Notes: generated by a model from the letters alone, not told the origin. Numbered from the stretch's first letter, positions 9,496 to 19,115 are shown. The stretch is 64,000 nucleotides of DNA from CAWCLK01 sp963796225 (GCA_963796225.1 CAWCLK010000013.1:1-64000), one strand, 5' to 3'. Made by a program: numbers and translations.

Positions 9496-11541
9496 CTACT
9501 CCCCCAGCCGGGCGGGGGCGGTGGGCAGCGCGGCGTCACCCGCGCTGGGCACGACCGGCAGCATCGGCAGGCCACGCTCGTCCGTGTAGCCCGTGTCGTG
9601 CTGGAGGTCGAGGCCGGGGCACACGCCGCAGTCGTAGCAGGGGATCCAGCGGCAGTCGTCGAGCGCCTTCTCGCTGATCGAGTCCTGCCAGTCCTGCCAG
9701 AGCCAGTCCTTCTCGAGACCGGAGTCCAGGTGGTCCCAGGGCAGCGCCTCGTGCTCGCCCCGCTCCCGCTGGCAGTACCAGTCCAGGCTGATGCCGGCCT
9801 CGTCGAGGGCCTGGTGCCAGTACGGCAGCGTGTTGACCTCGTGCCAGCCGTCGAAGCGAGCACCGAGCCGCCAGGCGCGCTCGACCGCGTCGGCCACGCG
9901 CCGGTCACCGCGGCCCAGGAGGCCCTCGATGACGCCCTCCTCGGGGTCGTTGGTCCGCAGCCGGATGTTGCTGTGCTCCTTGATGGCGTGGAGCACGAGC
10001 TTCATCTTGCGATGGATCTCCTCGGCGGAGTCCTGGGCAGCCCACTGGAACGGGGTGTGCGGCTTGGGGACGAACCCGCCGACCGACGTGGTCACGCGGT
10101 TCTTCTTCCCGTGGGCACGTGCGATCTCGTAGACCTTGATGGTGAGGTCGGCGATGGCGAGCACGTCCTCGTCGGTCTCGGTGGGCAGCCCGACCATGAA
10201 GTACAGCTTCACGTGGCGCCAGCCGTTGGCGAAGGCGATCTCGGCGGTGCGGAGCATGTCCTCCTCCGACACCATCTTGTTGATCACCGCCCGCATGCGC
10301 TCGGACCCGGCCTCGGGCGCGAAGGTCAGGCCGGTGCGGCGACCGTTGCGGGCCAGCTCGTTCGACAGCGTGATGTTGAAGGCGTCCACGCGGGTCGACG
10401 GCAGGGACAGCGACGTGGTCGTGCCCTCGTAGGCGTCGGCGAGGTTGCGGGCGATGTCGCCGATGCCGGCGTGGTCGGCGGACGACAGGCTGAGCAGGCC
10501 GACCTCCTCGAACCCGGTGTCGGCGACGCCCTCGGTGACCATGGTCTGGATGGTCTCGGGCTTCCGCTCGCGCACGGGGCGGGTGATCATCCCGGCCTGG
10601 CAGAAGCGGCACCCACGGGTGCAGCCCCGGAAGATCTCGACCGAGAAGCGTTCGTGCACGGTCTCGGTGAGTGGGACGATCTGCTTCTTGGGGTACGGGA
10701 ACTCCTCGAGGTCCTGGACGGTGCGCTTGGGCACCCGCGCCGGGACGCCCGGTTCGACGGCGACGGTCTGCTTGAGGCGACCGTCGGCGTGGTAGCGGGC
10801 CTCGTAGAAGGCCGGCACGTACACGCCGGTGACGTCGGCCAGCGCCCGCAGCAGGGCCCGGCGGTCCGGGTCGCGGCGCCCCGCGGCCACATCGGCCTTG
10901 AACCGGCGCAGGACGTCGTCGATCTCGAGGACGGCCTCCTCGCCGTCGCCCATCACCACGGCGTCCAGGAAGGGAGCCAGCGGTTCGGGGTTGAAGGCCG
11001 CGTGGCCGCCGACCAGGACGATCGGGTCGTCCCAGCCGCGCCGCGCGGCCCGCACCGGGACCCCGCCCATGTCGAGCAGGTTGAGCAGGTTGGTGTGGCC
11101 GAGCTCGTGCGGCAGGGTCACGCCGAACACGTCGAAGGCCCACAGCGGGTGGTGGTGCTCGAGCGAGAACGTGGGGACGTCCCGTTCGCGCATCAGCGGC
11201 TCGAGGTCGAGCCACGGGGCGTAGGCCCGTTCGGCCAGCGCGGTGGGGCGTTCGTTGAGCAGCTCGTAGAGGATCTGGATGCCCTGGTTGGGCTGGCCGA
11301 CCTCGTAGGTGTCGGGGTAGCACAGCAGCCAGCGCGTGGCGGCGTCACCCCAGGCCGACAGGACCTGGTTGTGCTCGCCGCCGACGTACTGCGCAGGCTT
11401 CTTGACCTGCGTCAGCACCGGCTCCAGCGCGTCCCAGCAGGACGGCGGGGCGGGCGCGCCGACACCACCACGGACCGCCGCGCGGAGGGCGGCGTCGGGG
11501 TGGACGGTGGCGTGCGTGGACGGGGTGGCGGTCGGCGACAT
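9496..11541 (-). CDS. TIGR03960-family radical SAM protein
   Basis: Radical SAM enzyme of 681 aa, matching the TIGR03960 family. The N-terminal half has the open alpha/beta pattern of the cobalamin-binding-like domain these proteins carry (CYPDTYEVGQPNQGIQILYEL, later DPIVLVGGHAAFNPEPLAPF). The radical SAM cluster motif is CTRGCRFC at about residues 304-311, binding [4Fe-4S] and S-adenosylmethionine. The C-terminal extension has additional cysteines (CRWIPCYDCGVCPG), perhaps an auxiliary cluster. The substrate is unknown. It begins the three-gene run radical SAM, DUF2344, rne, which are probably co-transcribed. About 160 nt separate it from rodA and should hold its promoter. Confidence 0.92.
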   Translation of the reverse strand: MSPTATPSTHATVHPDAALRAAVRGGVGAPAPPSCWDALEPVLTQVKKPAQYVGGEHNQVLSAWGDAATRWLLCYPDTYEVGQPNQGIQILYELLNERPTALAERAYAPWLDLEPLMRERDVPTFSLEHHHPLWAFDVFGVTLPHELGHTNLLNLLDMGGVPVRAARRGWDDPIVLVGGHAAFNPEPLAPFLDAVVMGDGEEAVLEIDDVLRRFKADVAAGRRDPDRRALLRALADVTGVYVPAFYEARYHADGRLKQTVAVEPGVPARVPKRTVQDLEEFPYPKKQIVPLTETVHERFSVEIFRGCTRGCRFCQAGMITRPVRERKPETIQTMVTEGVADTGFEEVGLLSLSSADHAGIGDIARNLADAYEGTTTSLSLPSTRVDAFNITLSNELARNGRRTGLTFAPEAGSERMRAVINKMVSEEDMLRTAEIAFANGWRHVKLYFMVGLPTETDEDVLAIADLTIKVYEIARAHGKKNRVTTSVGGFVPKPHTPFQWAAQDSAEEIHRKMKLVLHAIKEHSNIRLRTNDPEEGVIEGLLGRGDRRVADAVERAWRLGARFDGWHEVNTLPYWHQALDEAGISLDWYCQRERGEHEALPWDHLDSGLEKDWLWQDWQDSISEKALDDCRWIPCYDCGVCPGLDLQHDTGYTDERGLPMLPVVPSAGDAALPTAPARLGE

Positions 11542-11703
11542 GGCGCCTCTCGAAACGCGTTGCGTGCGTGCGTCCGCGCTCGGCGGCGGCAGGGCCTGGT
11601 CGACGAGCGGGACCGGTCGCGAGGGGCCGATCCGTCGTGCGTGGTGCCGCCACGGCTGCAGGACGACCGGGCGTGTGATGGGACGAGCCCGGCGTCGGTG
11701 AGC

Positions 11704-12888
11704 CTACCCGAAGCGTCGCATGTGGATGTTGAGGAGGAGCCCTATCAGCCCGAACCAGACGATCAGCGACGTGCCCCCGTAGCTCATGAAGGGCAACGGC
11801 ATGCCGGTCACCGGCATGATGCCGACCGTCATCCCGACGTTGACGAAGACCTGCAGGAGGAGCAGCGCCACGATCGCCGACGCGACCAGGGTGCCGTACA
11901 TGTCCTTGGCCATCATGGCGATCCGCAGCCCACGCCACAGCAGCACCGCGAACAGCGCGAGGATGATGACCGCACCGAAGAACCCGAACTCCTCCCCCAC
12001 GATCGTGAAGATGAAGTCGGTGTGGTTCTCGGGCACGTAGCTGAGGGTGTTCTGGGTGCCCGCGAGGTAGCCCTTGCCGCCGAACTGGCCGGACCCGATG
12101 GCGATCAGCGACTGGCGGGTGTGGAAGGCCGGGCCCTGGGCGAGATCGGGGTTGCCCGCGTCCAGGAAGGCCGTCAACCGTTCGAGCTGGTACGCCTCGA
12201 TGAAGTCCAGGCGGAACGCGGCCACCGCCCCGCCCACGGCGACGCCCGCGAGGCCGAACAGGTACCGGGCCTTGACGCCACCGACGAGGAACAGCACGAA
12301 GGTCATCCACACGAACGTGATCGTCGTGCCGAGGTCCGGTTCGAGGAACACCAGGGCGGCGGGCACGGCCACCATCACCAGCGCCGCCAGCACGGTGAGG
12401 GGCCCCGGGGAACCCTTCTGCTCGTGCAGCAGCGCCGCCAGCGCGAGGATCACCGCGACCTTGCCGATCTCGGACGGCTGCAGGTTGAACCCGCCGAGGT
12501 TGATCCACCGCTGCGACCCGTTGACGTTGGTGCCGATGGGCGTGAGCACCAGCACGAGCAGCAGGATCGCCCCGACGTAGAGCAGGGGGCTGTAGGTGCG
12601 CGTCCACCGGTAGTCGGCGATGGCCGCCACCACCATGGCGATGATCCCGACGCCCAGGGCGATGAGCTGCTTGGTGACGTAGAAGGTCTCGGACACGCCC
12701 TGCTCGGACAGCCGGAACGCGGTCGCGGAGTAGATCGCGGCGATGCCGAGCCCAGCGAGTGCGAGCGCCGTCAGCACCAGCACCGGGTCGAGGTGCCGGA
12801 CCGGGGCGTAGGCGTCCATCCACCGGTCCTGGACGCGTTCCCGCATGATGCGGTCGGTCCGGTCGGAGCCGTAGTAGCCGACGTCCAC
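11704..12888 (-). CDS. rodA: rod shape-determining SEDS protein RodA
   Basis: SEDS-family peptidoglycan glycosyltransferase for lateral wall synthesis, 394 aa, GTG start at 12888 (MDVGYYGSDRTDR). Multiple membrane helices begin at about residue 35 (PVLVLTALALAGLGIAAIYSAT). Family motifs include NGSQRWINLGGFNLQPSEIGK, with the Trp-Ile-x-Leu and PSE stretch near residue 130, FLEPDLGTTI (the catalytic Asp loop), GNPDLAQGPAFHTRQSLIAIGSG, and the C-terminal GMPLPFMSYGGTS. It sits directly after mrdA with only a couple of bases between, so it works with PBP2 encoded upstream and with MreBCD. Confidence 0.96.
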   Translation of the reverse strand: MDVGYYGSDRTDRIMRERVQDRWMDAYAPVRHLDPVLVLTALALAGLGIAAIYSATAFRLSEQGVSETFYVTKQLIALGVGIIAMVVAAIADYRWTRTYSPLLYVGAILLLVLVLTPIGTNVNGSQRWINLGGFNLQPSEIGKVAVILALAALLHEQKGSPGPLTVLAALVMVAVPAALVFLEPDLGTTITFVWMTFVLFLVGGVKARYLFGLAGVAVGGAVAAFRLDFIEAYQLERLTAFLDAGNPDLAQGPAFHTRQSLIAIGSGQFGGKGYLAGTQNTLSYVPENHTDFIFTIVGEEFGFFGAVIILALFAVLLWRGLRIAMMAKDMYGTLVASAIVALLLLQVFVNVGMTVGIMPVTGMPLPFMSYGGTSLIVWFGLIGLLLNIHMRRFG

Positions 12889-12890
12889 GG

Positions 12891-14933
12891 TCAGTCCAAG
12901 ATGTTGCCGGGGCCGGCCTGGAACGGCTCGACCGGCAGGTCGAAGATGGCATCGTAGATGCGACGGACGATGGGGGCCGACGTCTGGGACCCGCCGCCGC
13001 CCTCCTCGACCATGACGACGACGACGTACTGCGGGTCGTTGGCCGGGGCGTAGGACGCGAACCAGGAGTACGGGATCTCGGTGGACCCCGCCTCGGCGGT
13101 GCCCGTCTTGCCGGCGACCGGGATGGTGTCGAGCGGGAAGCCGATGAAGGGCGTCGTGGCCGTGCCGCGGTCGCCCATCACGACCTGCTCGAGCCCGGTG
13201 CGCAGCTCCTGCCAGTACGCCTCGGGTGCGTCGACGCGGCTGGTGGGTTCGGGATCGATGGTGGTGATCAGCTCGCCGTCGGCGCTGCGGATCTCCTTGC
13301 CGAGGTGGGGCCGCCAGACCGTGCCGCCGTTGGCCACGGCGGCGTAGGCGCTCGCCACCTGCAGCGGCGTCGCCTGCACGTCGCCCTGCCCGATGGACAT
13401 GTTCACCGCGTCACCGCCGCGCCACACGTAGCCCTCGTTGCAGAGCTCGCTGTACAGCTGGCGCTGGTAGGTGCCTGCGGGGGACGCCTCGGCCTTGGCG
13501 CAGGTGGCGTCCTTGGTGCGCTCCCAGTAGTCCCGCTTCCATTCGCGCCCCGGCACGGTCCCGCCCCGCTCGCCGGGGATCTCGATGCCCAGTGGCTCGT
13601 CGAAGCCGAAGTCGCGGGCGACCTGCTGCCAGACCTCGTCGGGGTCCTGCCCGGCCTCGACGGCGCGGTTCTCGGTCAGCCACTCGTTGAACGACAGCGT
13701 GTAGAAGAACGTGTCACAGGAGCGCTTCAGGGCCGTGGACAGGTCCATCGGGCCCTCGTTGGAGCGGTTCCAGTTGTACTTCTCCCACTGGTCGAACACG
13801 CCCGGGCAGTTCACCTGCGTGTCGGGGGTGATCTGGCCGGCCTTCAGCGCGGACATCCCGGAGACGATCTTCCACACCGACCCGGGCGGCTGGGCGGAGG
13901 CGATGGCGCGGTTGATCGCCGGGGCGTTGGTGTCCGGGTCGCCCTCGCGCGGGTACAGGTAGCGCGCGTAGGCCTCGGACAGGCCACCGACGTACTCACG
14001 CGGGTCGAAGGTCGGGTACGAGGCCATGGCCACGACCTCGCCGTTGCGCGGGTCGAGCACCACGGCGGAGGCTCCCGTGGACTTCAGTGGCTTGCCCGAG
14101 GACCGGTGGATCTCGTTGCGGCTGGCGAGCACGCCCTGCTCGAGGATGTTCTCGACCTCGCCCTGGATCTCGGCGTCGATCGTCGTCACGACGTCGTCCC
14201 CGGGCACGTAACCGCGTTCGCCCAGCACGCTGAGCACGGTGCCGGACGCGTTGACGCGCAGCCGGCGCAGGCCTTCGGTGCCCTGCAGGTACTCCTCGTA
14301 GGCCCGCTCGATGCCGGCCTTGCCGACGACGTCGCCGGGCTGGTAGCCGAGCTGGCGGTAGAAGTCCTCCTCGAGCTCGTCGGCGCTGATCTCGGCGACG
14401 TGCCCGATCACGTGGGCGCCGAGGTCGCCGTACGGGTAGGTCCGCACCGGCAGGCGCTCGGCCACCACGCCGGGGAACAGCTCGGCGTGCTCGCTGACGG
14501 CGAAGACGATCTCGGGGGCCACGTCGATCGCGATCGGGGTCGGGCGCAGCGGCGAGTAGCGGACCGACGTCATGCGTTCGACGATCTCGTCGCGGGGCAG
14601 CTCGAGCAGGTCCGACAGCCTGCCGAGGACCTCCTCGGCCTGCTCGTCCTTCGGGTTGCCGGCCGCGTCGAGCAGCCGGTTGCGGTCCGCGCTGATGGTG
14701 TGGGCCACGCGGTTCTTGACCAGCTCGTCGCCGTTGCGGTCGAGGATCCGGCCGCGGGGCGCCTCGGTCAGCACCGTGCGGACCTCGTTGGACTGCGCCA
14801 GCTCGGCGTAGCGGTCCCCCGCCAGCACCTGCAGGAACCACAGGCGCGACAGCAACGCGCCCAGCAGCATGGCCGCCAGCACGGTCAGGACCGTGAGGCG
14901 CAGCGTCGGGTTCGAGGCGTCCGGGGTGCTCAC
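12891..14933 (-). CDS. mrdA: penicillin-binding protein 2 (elongasome transpeptidase)
   Basis: Class B PBP of 680 aa that cross-links peptidoglycan during elongation in partnership with RodA. A single N-terminal membrane helix (LRLTVLTVLAAMLLGALLSRLWFL split over residues 10-34) anchors it. The dimerisation domain contains RGRILDRNGDELVKNR. The transpeptidase domain has the active-site S-x-x-K as SVWK near residue 348 (QPPGSVWKIVSG), an S-x-D/N triad member as SCD near residue 402, and KTG in VAGKTGTAE near residue 607. Order mreB-mreC-mreD-mrdA-rodA on one strand indicates a rod-shape operon. Confidence 0.96.
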   Translation of the reverse strand: MSTPDASNPTLRLTVLTVLAAMLLGALLSRLWFLQVLAGDRYAELAQSNEVRTVLTEAPRGRILDRNGDELVKNRVAHTISADRNRLLDAAGNPKDEQAEEVLGRLSDLLELPRDEIVERMTSVRYSPLRPTPIAIDVAPEIVFAVSEHAELFPGVVAERLPVRTYPYGDLGAHVIGHVAEISADELEEDFYRQLGYQPGDVVGKAGIERAYEEYLQGTEGLRRLRVNASGTVLSVLGERGYVPGDDVVTTIDAEIQGEVENILEQGVLASRNEIHRSSGKPLKSTGASAVVLDPRNGEVVAMASYPTFDPREYVGGLSEAYARYLYPREGDPDTNAPAINRAIASAQPPGSVWKIVSGMSALKAGQITPDTQVNCPGVFDQWEKYNWNRSNEGPMDLSTALKRSCDTFFYTLSFNEWLTENRAVEAGQDPDEVWQQVARDFGFDEPLGIEIPGERGGTVPGREWKRDYWERTKDATCAKAEASPAGTYQRQLYSELCNEGYVWRGGDAVNMSIGQGDVQATPLQVASAYAAVANGGTVWRPHLGKEIRSADGELITTIDPEPTSRVDAPEAYWQELRTGLEQVVMGDRGTATTPFIGFPLDTIPVAGKTGTAEAGSTEIPYSWFASYAPANDPQYVVVVMVEEGGGGSQTSAPIVRRIYDAIFDLPVEPFQAGPGNILD

Positions 14934-14952
14934 GGGTCGCAGCGTACGGACG

Positions 14953-15465
14953 TCACGCGAGCCCGCCGTGCTCCACGGGGAACTGCTCGGAGAGGCGCCG
15001 GACGAGGCCGAAGACGACCGGGGCGAGCAGCAGCGCGTAGATCGCGGAGACCACCGACGCCTGCAGCACGAGGGCCAGGGCGATGGGGTCCTCGGCGAGG
15101 ACCGCCGCGAGCAGGCCGTAGCCGGCCACGCCCACCAGGGTGCCCATCACCGACAGGATCACGGGCGCGGTCCACGACTCCGGAGCGAGGTACGGACGGG
15201 CCACGCCGACCGCGTACGCCACCCCGACGAAGACCAGCGCGGTCAGGCCCACGGGCGACTCGTTGAGCAGCAGGTCGACCAGCACGCCGGCGGTGAAGCC
15301 CACGCGCATTCCGGTGAGCAGCCCGTCGCGCAGCGCGAAGGCGATGGTCACCAGCAGGAGCAGGTCGGGGCGGAAGCCCGACAGCGACAGGAACGGCAGC
15401 AACGAGGTCTGCAGGATCGCCGCCGTGACCAGCACGAGCGTCACCACCCCGACACGCTGGATCAT
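14953..15465 (-). CDS. mreD: rod shape-determining protein MreD
   Basis: Integral membrane protein of 170 aa with five or so hydrophobic segments (VVTLVLVTAAILQTSLLPFL, LLLLVTIAFALRDGLLTGM, VGFTAGVLVDLLL and others). The size and the Gly-x-Asp-Leu-Leu loop fit MreD. Its ATG at 15465 overlaps the mreC stop (ATGA). The position between mreC and mrdA supports the call more than the sequence alone, because MreD is poorly conserved. Confidence 0.92.
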   Translation of the reverse strand: MIQRVGVVTLVLVTAAILQTSLLPFLSLSGFRPDLLLLVTIAFALRDGLLTGMRVGFTAGVLVDLLLNESPVGLTALVFVGVAYAVGVARPYLAPESWTAPVILSVMGTLVGVAGYGLLAAVLAEDPIALALVLQASVVSAIYALLLAPVVFGLVRRLSEQFPVEHGGLA

Positions 15466-16493
15466 CCCGGGGCCCCCGTGGCGGACTCCGACGCGCTGGC
15501 CCCGTCCGTGGGCGCCTCGCCGTCGGTGGGCGTCTCGGTCTCGGTCGGGGCGAAGGGGTCGAACGGGTCGACCGTCTCGGTTGGCGTCTCCTCCGGGGCG
15601 GTCGGGTCCACGTCGGGGCGCTCGAACTCGAGTCCGTCACCGAGCTCGCTGCCCGGCAGGTCGCGCTCGGGCTCGTACAGCACCACCAGCACCTGCTGCA
15701 GCCGGGTGAAGTCGACCCAGGGCCGGACGCGGATGGACCGACTGAGCAACCCGGCGGCGTCGTCGGTGGCGTCCACGGTGCCGATCGGGATGCCGGGCGG
15801 GAACACCCCGTTGGAGTACAGCGAGGTCACGATCTCGTCGCCGACCTCGACCTCGACCTCGGGGTCCAGCGGGCGGTAGAGCATCGGTTCGCCCCCGTCG
15901 CCCTGGAGGGTCCCCTGCTCGCCGGTCTGCGCGTGGGCGGCGGCCGCCTGGAAGCTCGGGTCGACGGCCAGCAGCACCCGCGAGGTGTCGGCGGTGGTCT
16001 GGATCACCCGTCCCACCAGCCCATCGCCGTTGATCACGGGCATGTCCCGCTTGACGCCCTGCTCCTCGCCGACGTCGAGGGTGATCGTCCACTCGAAGTT
16101 GGACGGCCCGTTGGCGATGACCTGGGCGGCCCGGGTGCGCAGCTCGCTGCGTTCCTGGATCTTCAGCAGCTCGCGCAGCTCCTCGTTCTCGCGCAGCACG
16201 TCGTCGTAGCTCAGACGGCGTTCCTCGAGCCGTTCGAGCTGGGCCCGCAGCTGGGCGTTCTCGCTGCGGGCGTCGAAGATGTCACCGATCCCCGACAGGG
16301 AGTTGCCGATCGGGGCGACGATCGTGGACAGCCCGTCCTGGACCGGCCCGAAGACGGTGGACGCGATCCCGCGCAGCCGCCCCAGCGGCCCGTCGCCGCT
16401 GGAGCCCTCCGACCGGAAGTCCACGGTGACCAGCACCAGCGCGAGGAGCACCAGCACGGCCAGCAGGATCCGGGCCCGCCTGCGGTTGTACAC
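15462..16493 (-). CDS. mreC: rod shape-determining protein MreC
   Basis: Bitopic membrane protein of 343 aa linking the MreB filament to periplasmic-side elongasome enzymes. It has an N-terminal helix (ARILLAVLVLLALVLVTVDF), then a coiled coil around residues 70-110 (ARSENAQLRAQLERLEERRL), then the two beta-barrel domains (WTITLDVGEEQGVKRDMPVI and the VEVGDEIVTSLYSNGVFPPG segment). The last 70 residues are a Pro/Thr/Glu-rich disordered tail, longer than in most MreC proteins. The GTG start at 16493 follows mreB by about 20 bases. Confidence 0.95.
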   Translation of the reverse strand: MYNRRRARILLAVLVLLALVLVTVDFRSEGSSGDGPLGRLRGIASTVFGPVQDGLSTIVAPIGNSLSGIGDIFDARSENAQLRAQLERLEERRLSYDDVLRENEELRELLKIQERSELRTRAAQVIANGPSNFEWTITLDVGEEQGVKRDMPVINGDGLVGRVIQTTADTSRVLLAVDPSFQAAAAHAQTGEQGTLQGDGGEPMLYRPLDPEVEVEVGDEIVTSLYSNGVFPPGIPIGTVDATDDAAGLLSRSIRVRPWVDFTRLQQVLVVLYEPERDLPGSELGDGLEFERPDVDPTAPEETPTETVDPFDPFAPTETETPTDGEAPTDGASASESATGAPG

Positions 16494-16514
16494 GGTTGCG
16501 AGACCGCCCGGGGA

Positions 16515-17558
16515 TCAGTGGCGCGAGGAGGAGATGAGCACCTTCTTGAGGGCCTCGAACTCCTCGAGGCACTTGCCGGACCCGATCGCCACGGACGACA
16601 GCGGGCTGTCGGTGATGTGGATGGGCATGCCGGTCTCGTGCTTGAGGCGCTCGTCGAGGCCCTTGAGCATCGCGCCGCCACCGGCGAGCACGATGCCCTT
16701 GTCCATGATGTCGGCGGCAAGCTCGGGCGGGGTCTTGTCGAGGGTGTTCTTGACCGCGTCGATGATCGCGTTGACGGGTTCCTCGATGGCCTTGCGGATC
16801 TCCTCGGACGACACGATGATCGTCTTGGGCAGGCCCGAGACGAGGTCGCGGCCGCGGATCTCGGCGTGGGGTTCGTCGGACAGCGGGAAGGCGCTGCCGA
16901 TGGCCATCTTGATCTCCTCGGCGGTGCGCTCGCCGAGCATCAGCGAGTACTCCTTCTTGATGTAGGAGATGATCGCCTCGTCGAGCTCGTCACCACCGAT
17001 CCGGATCGACTGGCTGGTCACGATGCCGCCGAGGGAGATCACCGCGACCTCGGTCGTGCCACCGCCGATGTCGACGACCATGTTGCCGGCCGGTTCGTGG
17101 ACCGGCAGCCCGGCACCGATGGCGGCCGCCATCGGCTCCTCGATGATGTACGCAGCGCGGGCGCCGGCCTGGATCGTGGCCTCCTCGACCGCCCGCTGCT
17201 CGACGCCGGTGATGCCCGAGGGCACACACACCACGACGCGGGGCTTGGCGAGGAAACGCCGCTTGTGCACCGCCTGGATGAAGTAGCGCAGCATCTTCTC
17301 GGTGACGTCGAAGTCGGCGATGACGCCGTCCTTGAGCGGCCGGATCGCCATGATGTGGCCCGGGGTGCGGCCGATCATGCGCTTGGCCTCGGCACCGACG
17401 GCGAGGATCGCGCCGTTCTTGGTGTTGATGGCCACCACGGACGGCTCGTTCAGGACGATGCCGCGACCGCGGACGTACACCAGCGTGTTCGCGGTGCCGA
17501 GGTCGACGGCCATGTCACGACCGAGGAACTGGAAGGTGTTCGAGATCTGGTTCGCCAC
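16515..17558 (-). CDS. mreB: rod shape-determining actin homologue MreB
   Basis: Actin-like ATPase that guides lateral wall synthesis, 347 aa from the GTG at 17558 (MANQISNTFQFLGRDMAVDL); extending upstream would add an unlikely basic tail. The phosphate-1 motif is DLGTANTLVY, the phosphate-2 region is VVDIGGGTTEVAVISLGGI, and the adenosine region is GIVLAGGGAMLKGLDE. The N-terminal amphipathic segment can bind the membrane. It is the first gene of the mreBCD-mrdA-rodA block. Confidence 0.97.
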   Translation of the reverse strand: MANQISNTFQFLGRDMAVDLGTANTLVYVRGRGIVLNEPSVVAINTKNGAILAVGAEAKRMIGRTPGHIMAIRPLKDGVIADFDVTEKMLRYFIQAVHKRRFLAKPRVVVCVPSGITGVEQRAVEEATIQAGARAAYIIEEPMAAAIGAGLPVHEPAGNMVVDIGGGTTEVAVISLGGIVTSQSIRIGGDELDEAIISYIKKEYSLMLGERTAEEIKMAIGSAFPLSDEPHAEIRGRDLVSGLPKTIIVSSEEIRKAIEEPVNAIIDAVKNTLDKTPPELAADIMDKGIVLAGGGAMLKGLDERLKHETGMPIHITDSPLSSVAIGSGKCLEEFEALKKVLISSSRH

Positions 17559-17640
17559 GTGGGACCACCATGTGATGCGGGCCGCGGGCCGCGGCCGGGG
17601 ATCAGCGCCGTGGGTGGAGGGAGGCCGGCGGAGCGGCGAC

Positions 17641-17669
17641 CCCGAGCTTGTCGTCGTTGCGTGCTCGGG
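17641..17669. promoter_or_regulatory. inverted repeat in the mreB upstream region
   Basis: CCCGAGC at 17641-17647 is complementary to GCTCGGG at 17663-17669 with a 15-nt spacer, located about 85-110 bases upstream of the mreB start. It could be a leader hairpin or a protein-binding site for the rod-shape operon. The function is not established. Confidence 0.35.
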
Positions 17670-17768
17670 ATCCACCTGCGTCCCGCGAGCACGGACGGCC
17701 AGCCCGTCCCCTCCGGCGAGTGGCGAGAGCGTAACACCGACCTGGCGAGGTGGTGACCACCATGCCGG

Positions 17769-18311
17769 TCAGGCGGCTGATGGGTCGGCCAGCGCCCCGC
17801 GACGAGCGAGGCTGACCCACCGTGGTGCCGCGACGACGAGGTGGTCCAACACGTCCACCCCGACCAGGCACCCCGCCCGCGCGAGGCGTGCGGTCACCGC
17901 TCGATCGTCGGCGGAGGGCTCGGGGTCGCCCGAGGGGTGGTTGTGGGCCAGCACCAGGGCGGTGGCATTGCCCACGAGCGCGTCCCGGAACACCTCGCGG
18001 GGCGCCATGAAGGTGTGGTCGATGCTGCCGATCGACACGATCGTGGTCCCCAGCAGGCGATGCTTGGTGTCGAGCAGGGCGGCCACGCACCGTTCCCGGT
18101 CGGCCCCGTCGAGCAGGGGGACCAGGACCGCGGCCGCGTCCTCGGGCGAGGTGACCGCGGGGCGCTCGGCCGGGGGCGCGGGGTCGAACCAACGCGGCGT
18201 GCGGCGACAGCGCGCGCAGGTCGCGTCCTCGAGCGCCCCGTCGGGTGGCCCCTGGCGCCAGGCGAGCGGAGCGGGGCGGGGGGCGGGGGGCGGGGCGGAC
18301 GGGGTGGGCAC
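17769..18311 (-). CDS. RadC-like JAB/MPN-domain protein lacking the helix-hairpin-helix domain
   Basis: About 180 aa if the GTG at 18311 is used; upstream codons are low-complexity. Residues 1-25 are Pro/Ala-rich, followed by a CARC pair. The remainder is the JAB (MPN+) fold of the RadC/UPF0758 family: HNHPSGDPEPSADD near residues 122-135 gives the HxHPSG...D metal-binding motif, with preceding ALVLA and upstream FRDALVGNA. Typical RadC proteins carry an N-terminal HhH region that is missing here. Function is uncertain even in the full-length family; the early link to DNA repair has been questioned. It sits between mreB and ndk on the same strand. Confidence 0.8.
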   Translation of the reverse strand: MPTPSAPPPAPRPAPLAWRQGPPDGALEDATCARCRRTPRWFDPAPPAERPAVTSPEDAAAVLVPLLDGADRERCVAALLDTKHRLLGTTIVSIGSIDHTFMAPREVFRDALVGNATALVLAHNHPSGDPEPSADDRAVTARLARAGCLVGVDVLDHLVVAAPRWVSLARRGALADPSAA

Positions 18312-18517
18312 GGGGCGGCCTCCGGGAGCGGGTGGCCCGCAGCCTCCCACGCCCCGCCCCACCCCGACAGGGGTCAGTCGCGGCCTGTGGATGCCTGCGA
18401 CGCCGTGGGATCCACGTCCGCGAACGCCCCGGCCCCGTCTCACCGCCCCCCGTACTGGGCACCGCGCCACCCGGGATCACCGGCGTCACGGTGCCCGGTT
18501 CGGACCAGCCGCGAACA

Positions 18518-18557
18518 GGGCACGCCGGCCCCCGTGATCGCCGGGGACGGCGTGCCC
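18518..18557. terminator. GC-rich hairpin terminator after ndk
   Basis: GGGCACGCCG at 18518-18527 pairs with CGGCGTGCCC at 18548-18557, and inner CCCC/GGGG bases extend the stem. No T-tract follows, as is common in actinobacteria. It lies just beyond the ndk stop. Confidence 0.7.
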
Positions 18558-18577
18558 AGTTCGGCCGGGGCAGGAGA

Positions 18578-18991
18578 TCAGAAGCGGCCGGGGAAGAAGA
18601 TGCCGAGCTCGCGGGTGGCGGACTCGGGCGAGTCGGAGCCGTGGACGATGTTCTCGCCGATGGCGGTGGCGAAGTCGCCGCGGATCGACCCGGGGGCGGA
18701 CTCGATCGGGTTGGTGGCGCCCATGATCTGGCGCATGCCGGCGATGGCGTTCTCGCCCTCGACGCACATGGCGACCAGCGGGGCGGAGGTGATGAAGTCG
18801 ACGAGCTCGCCGAAGAACGGCCGCTCGGTGTGCTCGGCGTAGTGCTCCTCGGCGGTGGCGCGCTCGAGGGTGCGCAGCTCGAGGGCCTTCAGCGTGAAGC
18901 CCTTGCGCTCGATGCGGGCGATGACCTCGCCGACGAGGCCGCGGCTGACGCCGTCGGGCTTGACGAGGATGAGGGTCTGTTCGACGGCCAC
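18578..18991 (-). CDS. ndk: nucleoside diphosphate kinase
   Basis: Transfers the gamma phosphate from ATP to nucleoside diphosphates, 137 aa from the GTG at 18991 (MAVEQTLILVKPDGVSRGLV), the usual family length. KPDG near residue 10, the RxxMGATNP segment and the phospho-histidine in NIVHGSD near residue 117 are all present. The folC-ndk-mreB order matches other actinobacteria, but a CAP-domain gene has been placed between folC and ndk here. Confidence 0.97.
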   Translation of the reverse strand: MAVEQTLILVKPDGVSRGLVGEVIARIERKGFTLKALELRTLERATAEEHYAEHTERPFFGELVDFITSAPLVAMCVEGENAIAGMRQIMGATNPIESAPGSIRGDFATAIGENIVHGSDSPESATRELGIFFPGRF

Positions 18992-19115
18992 GGTGGGGCT
19001 TTCTTGTCGGTGGGGCGGGAGGTCCGGGTGCGGCAGGGTGCCCGCCGTCCCGGGGAGGCGGCAAACCGGTGCGCGCTCGTAACCCCGGCGCGCCCGGCTC
19101 GTTGGGCCACGCGCG

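Noticed and set aside
8677..12957. Uninterrupted plus-strand frame of 1426 codons
   Set aside because: It is antisense to rodA, the radical SAM gene and the DUF2344 gene; its translation is low-complexity and matches no protein. Such shadows are expected at this GC content.
17690..17760. mreB promoter with TACGCT as -10
   Set aside because: The hexamer fits, but no -35 at a reasonable spacing was found, so I did not list it.
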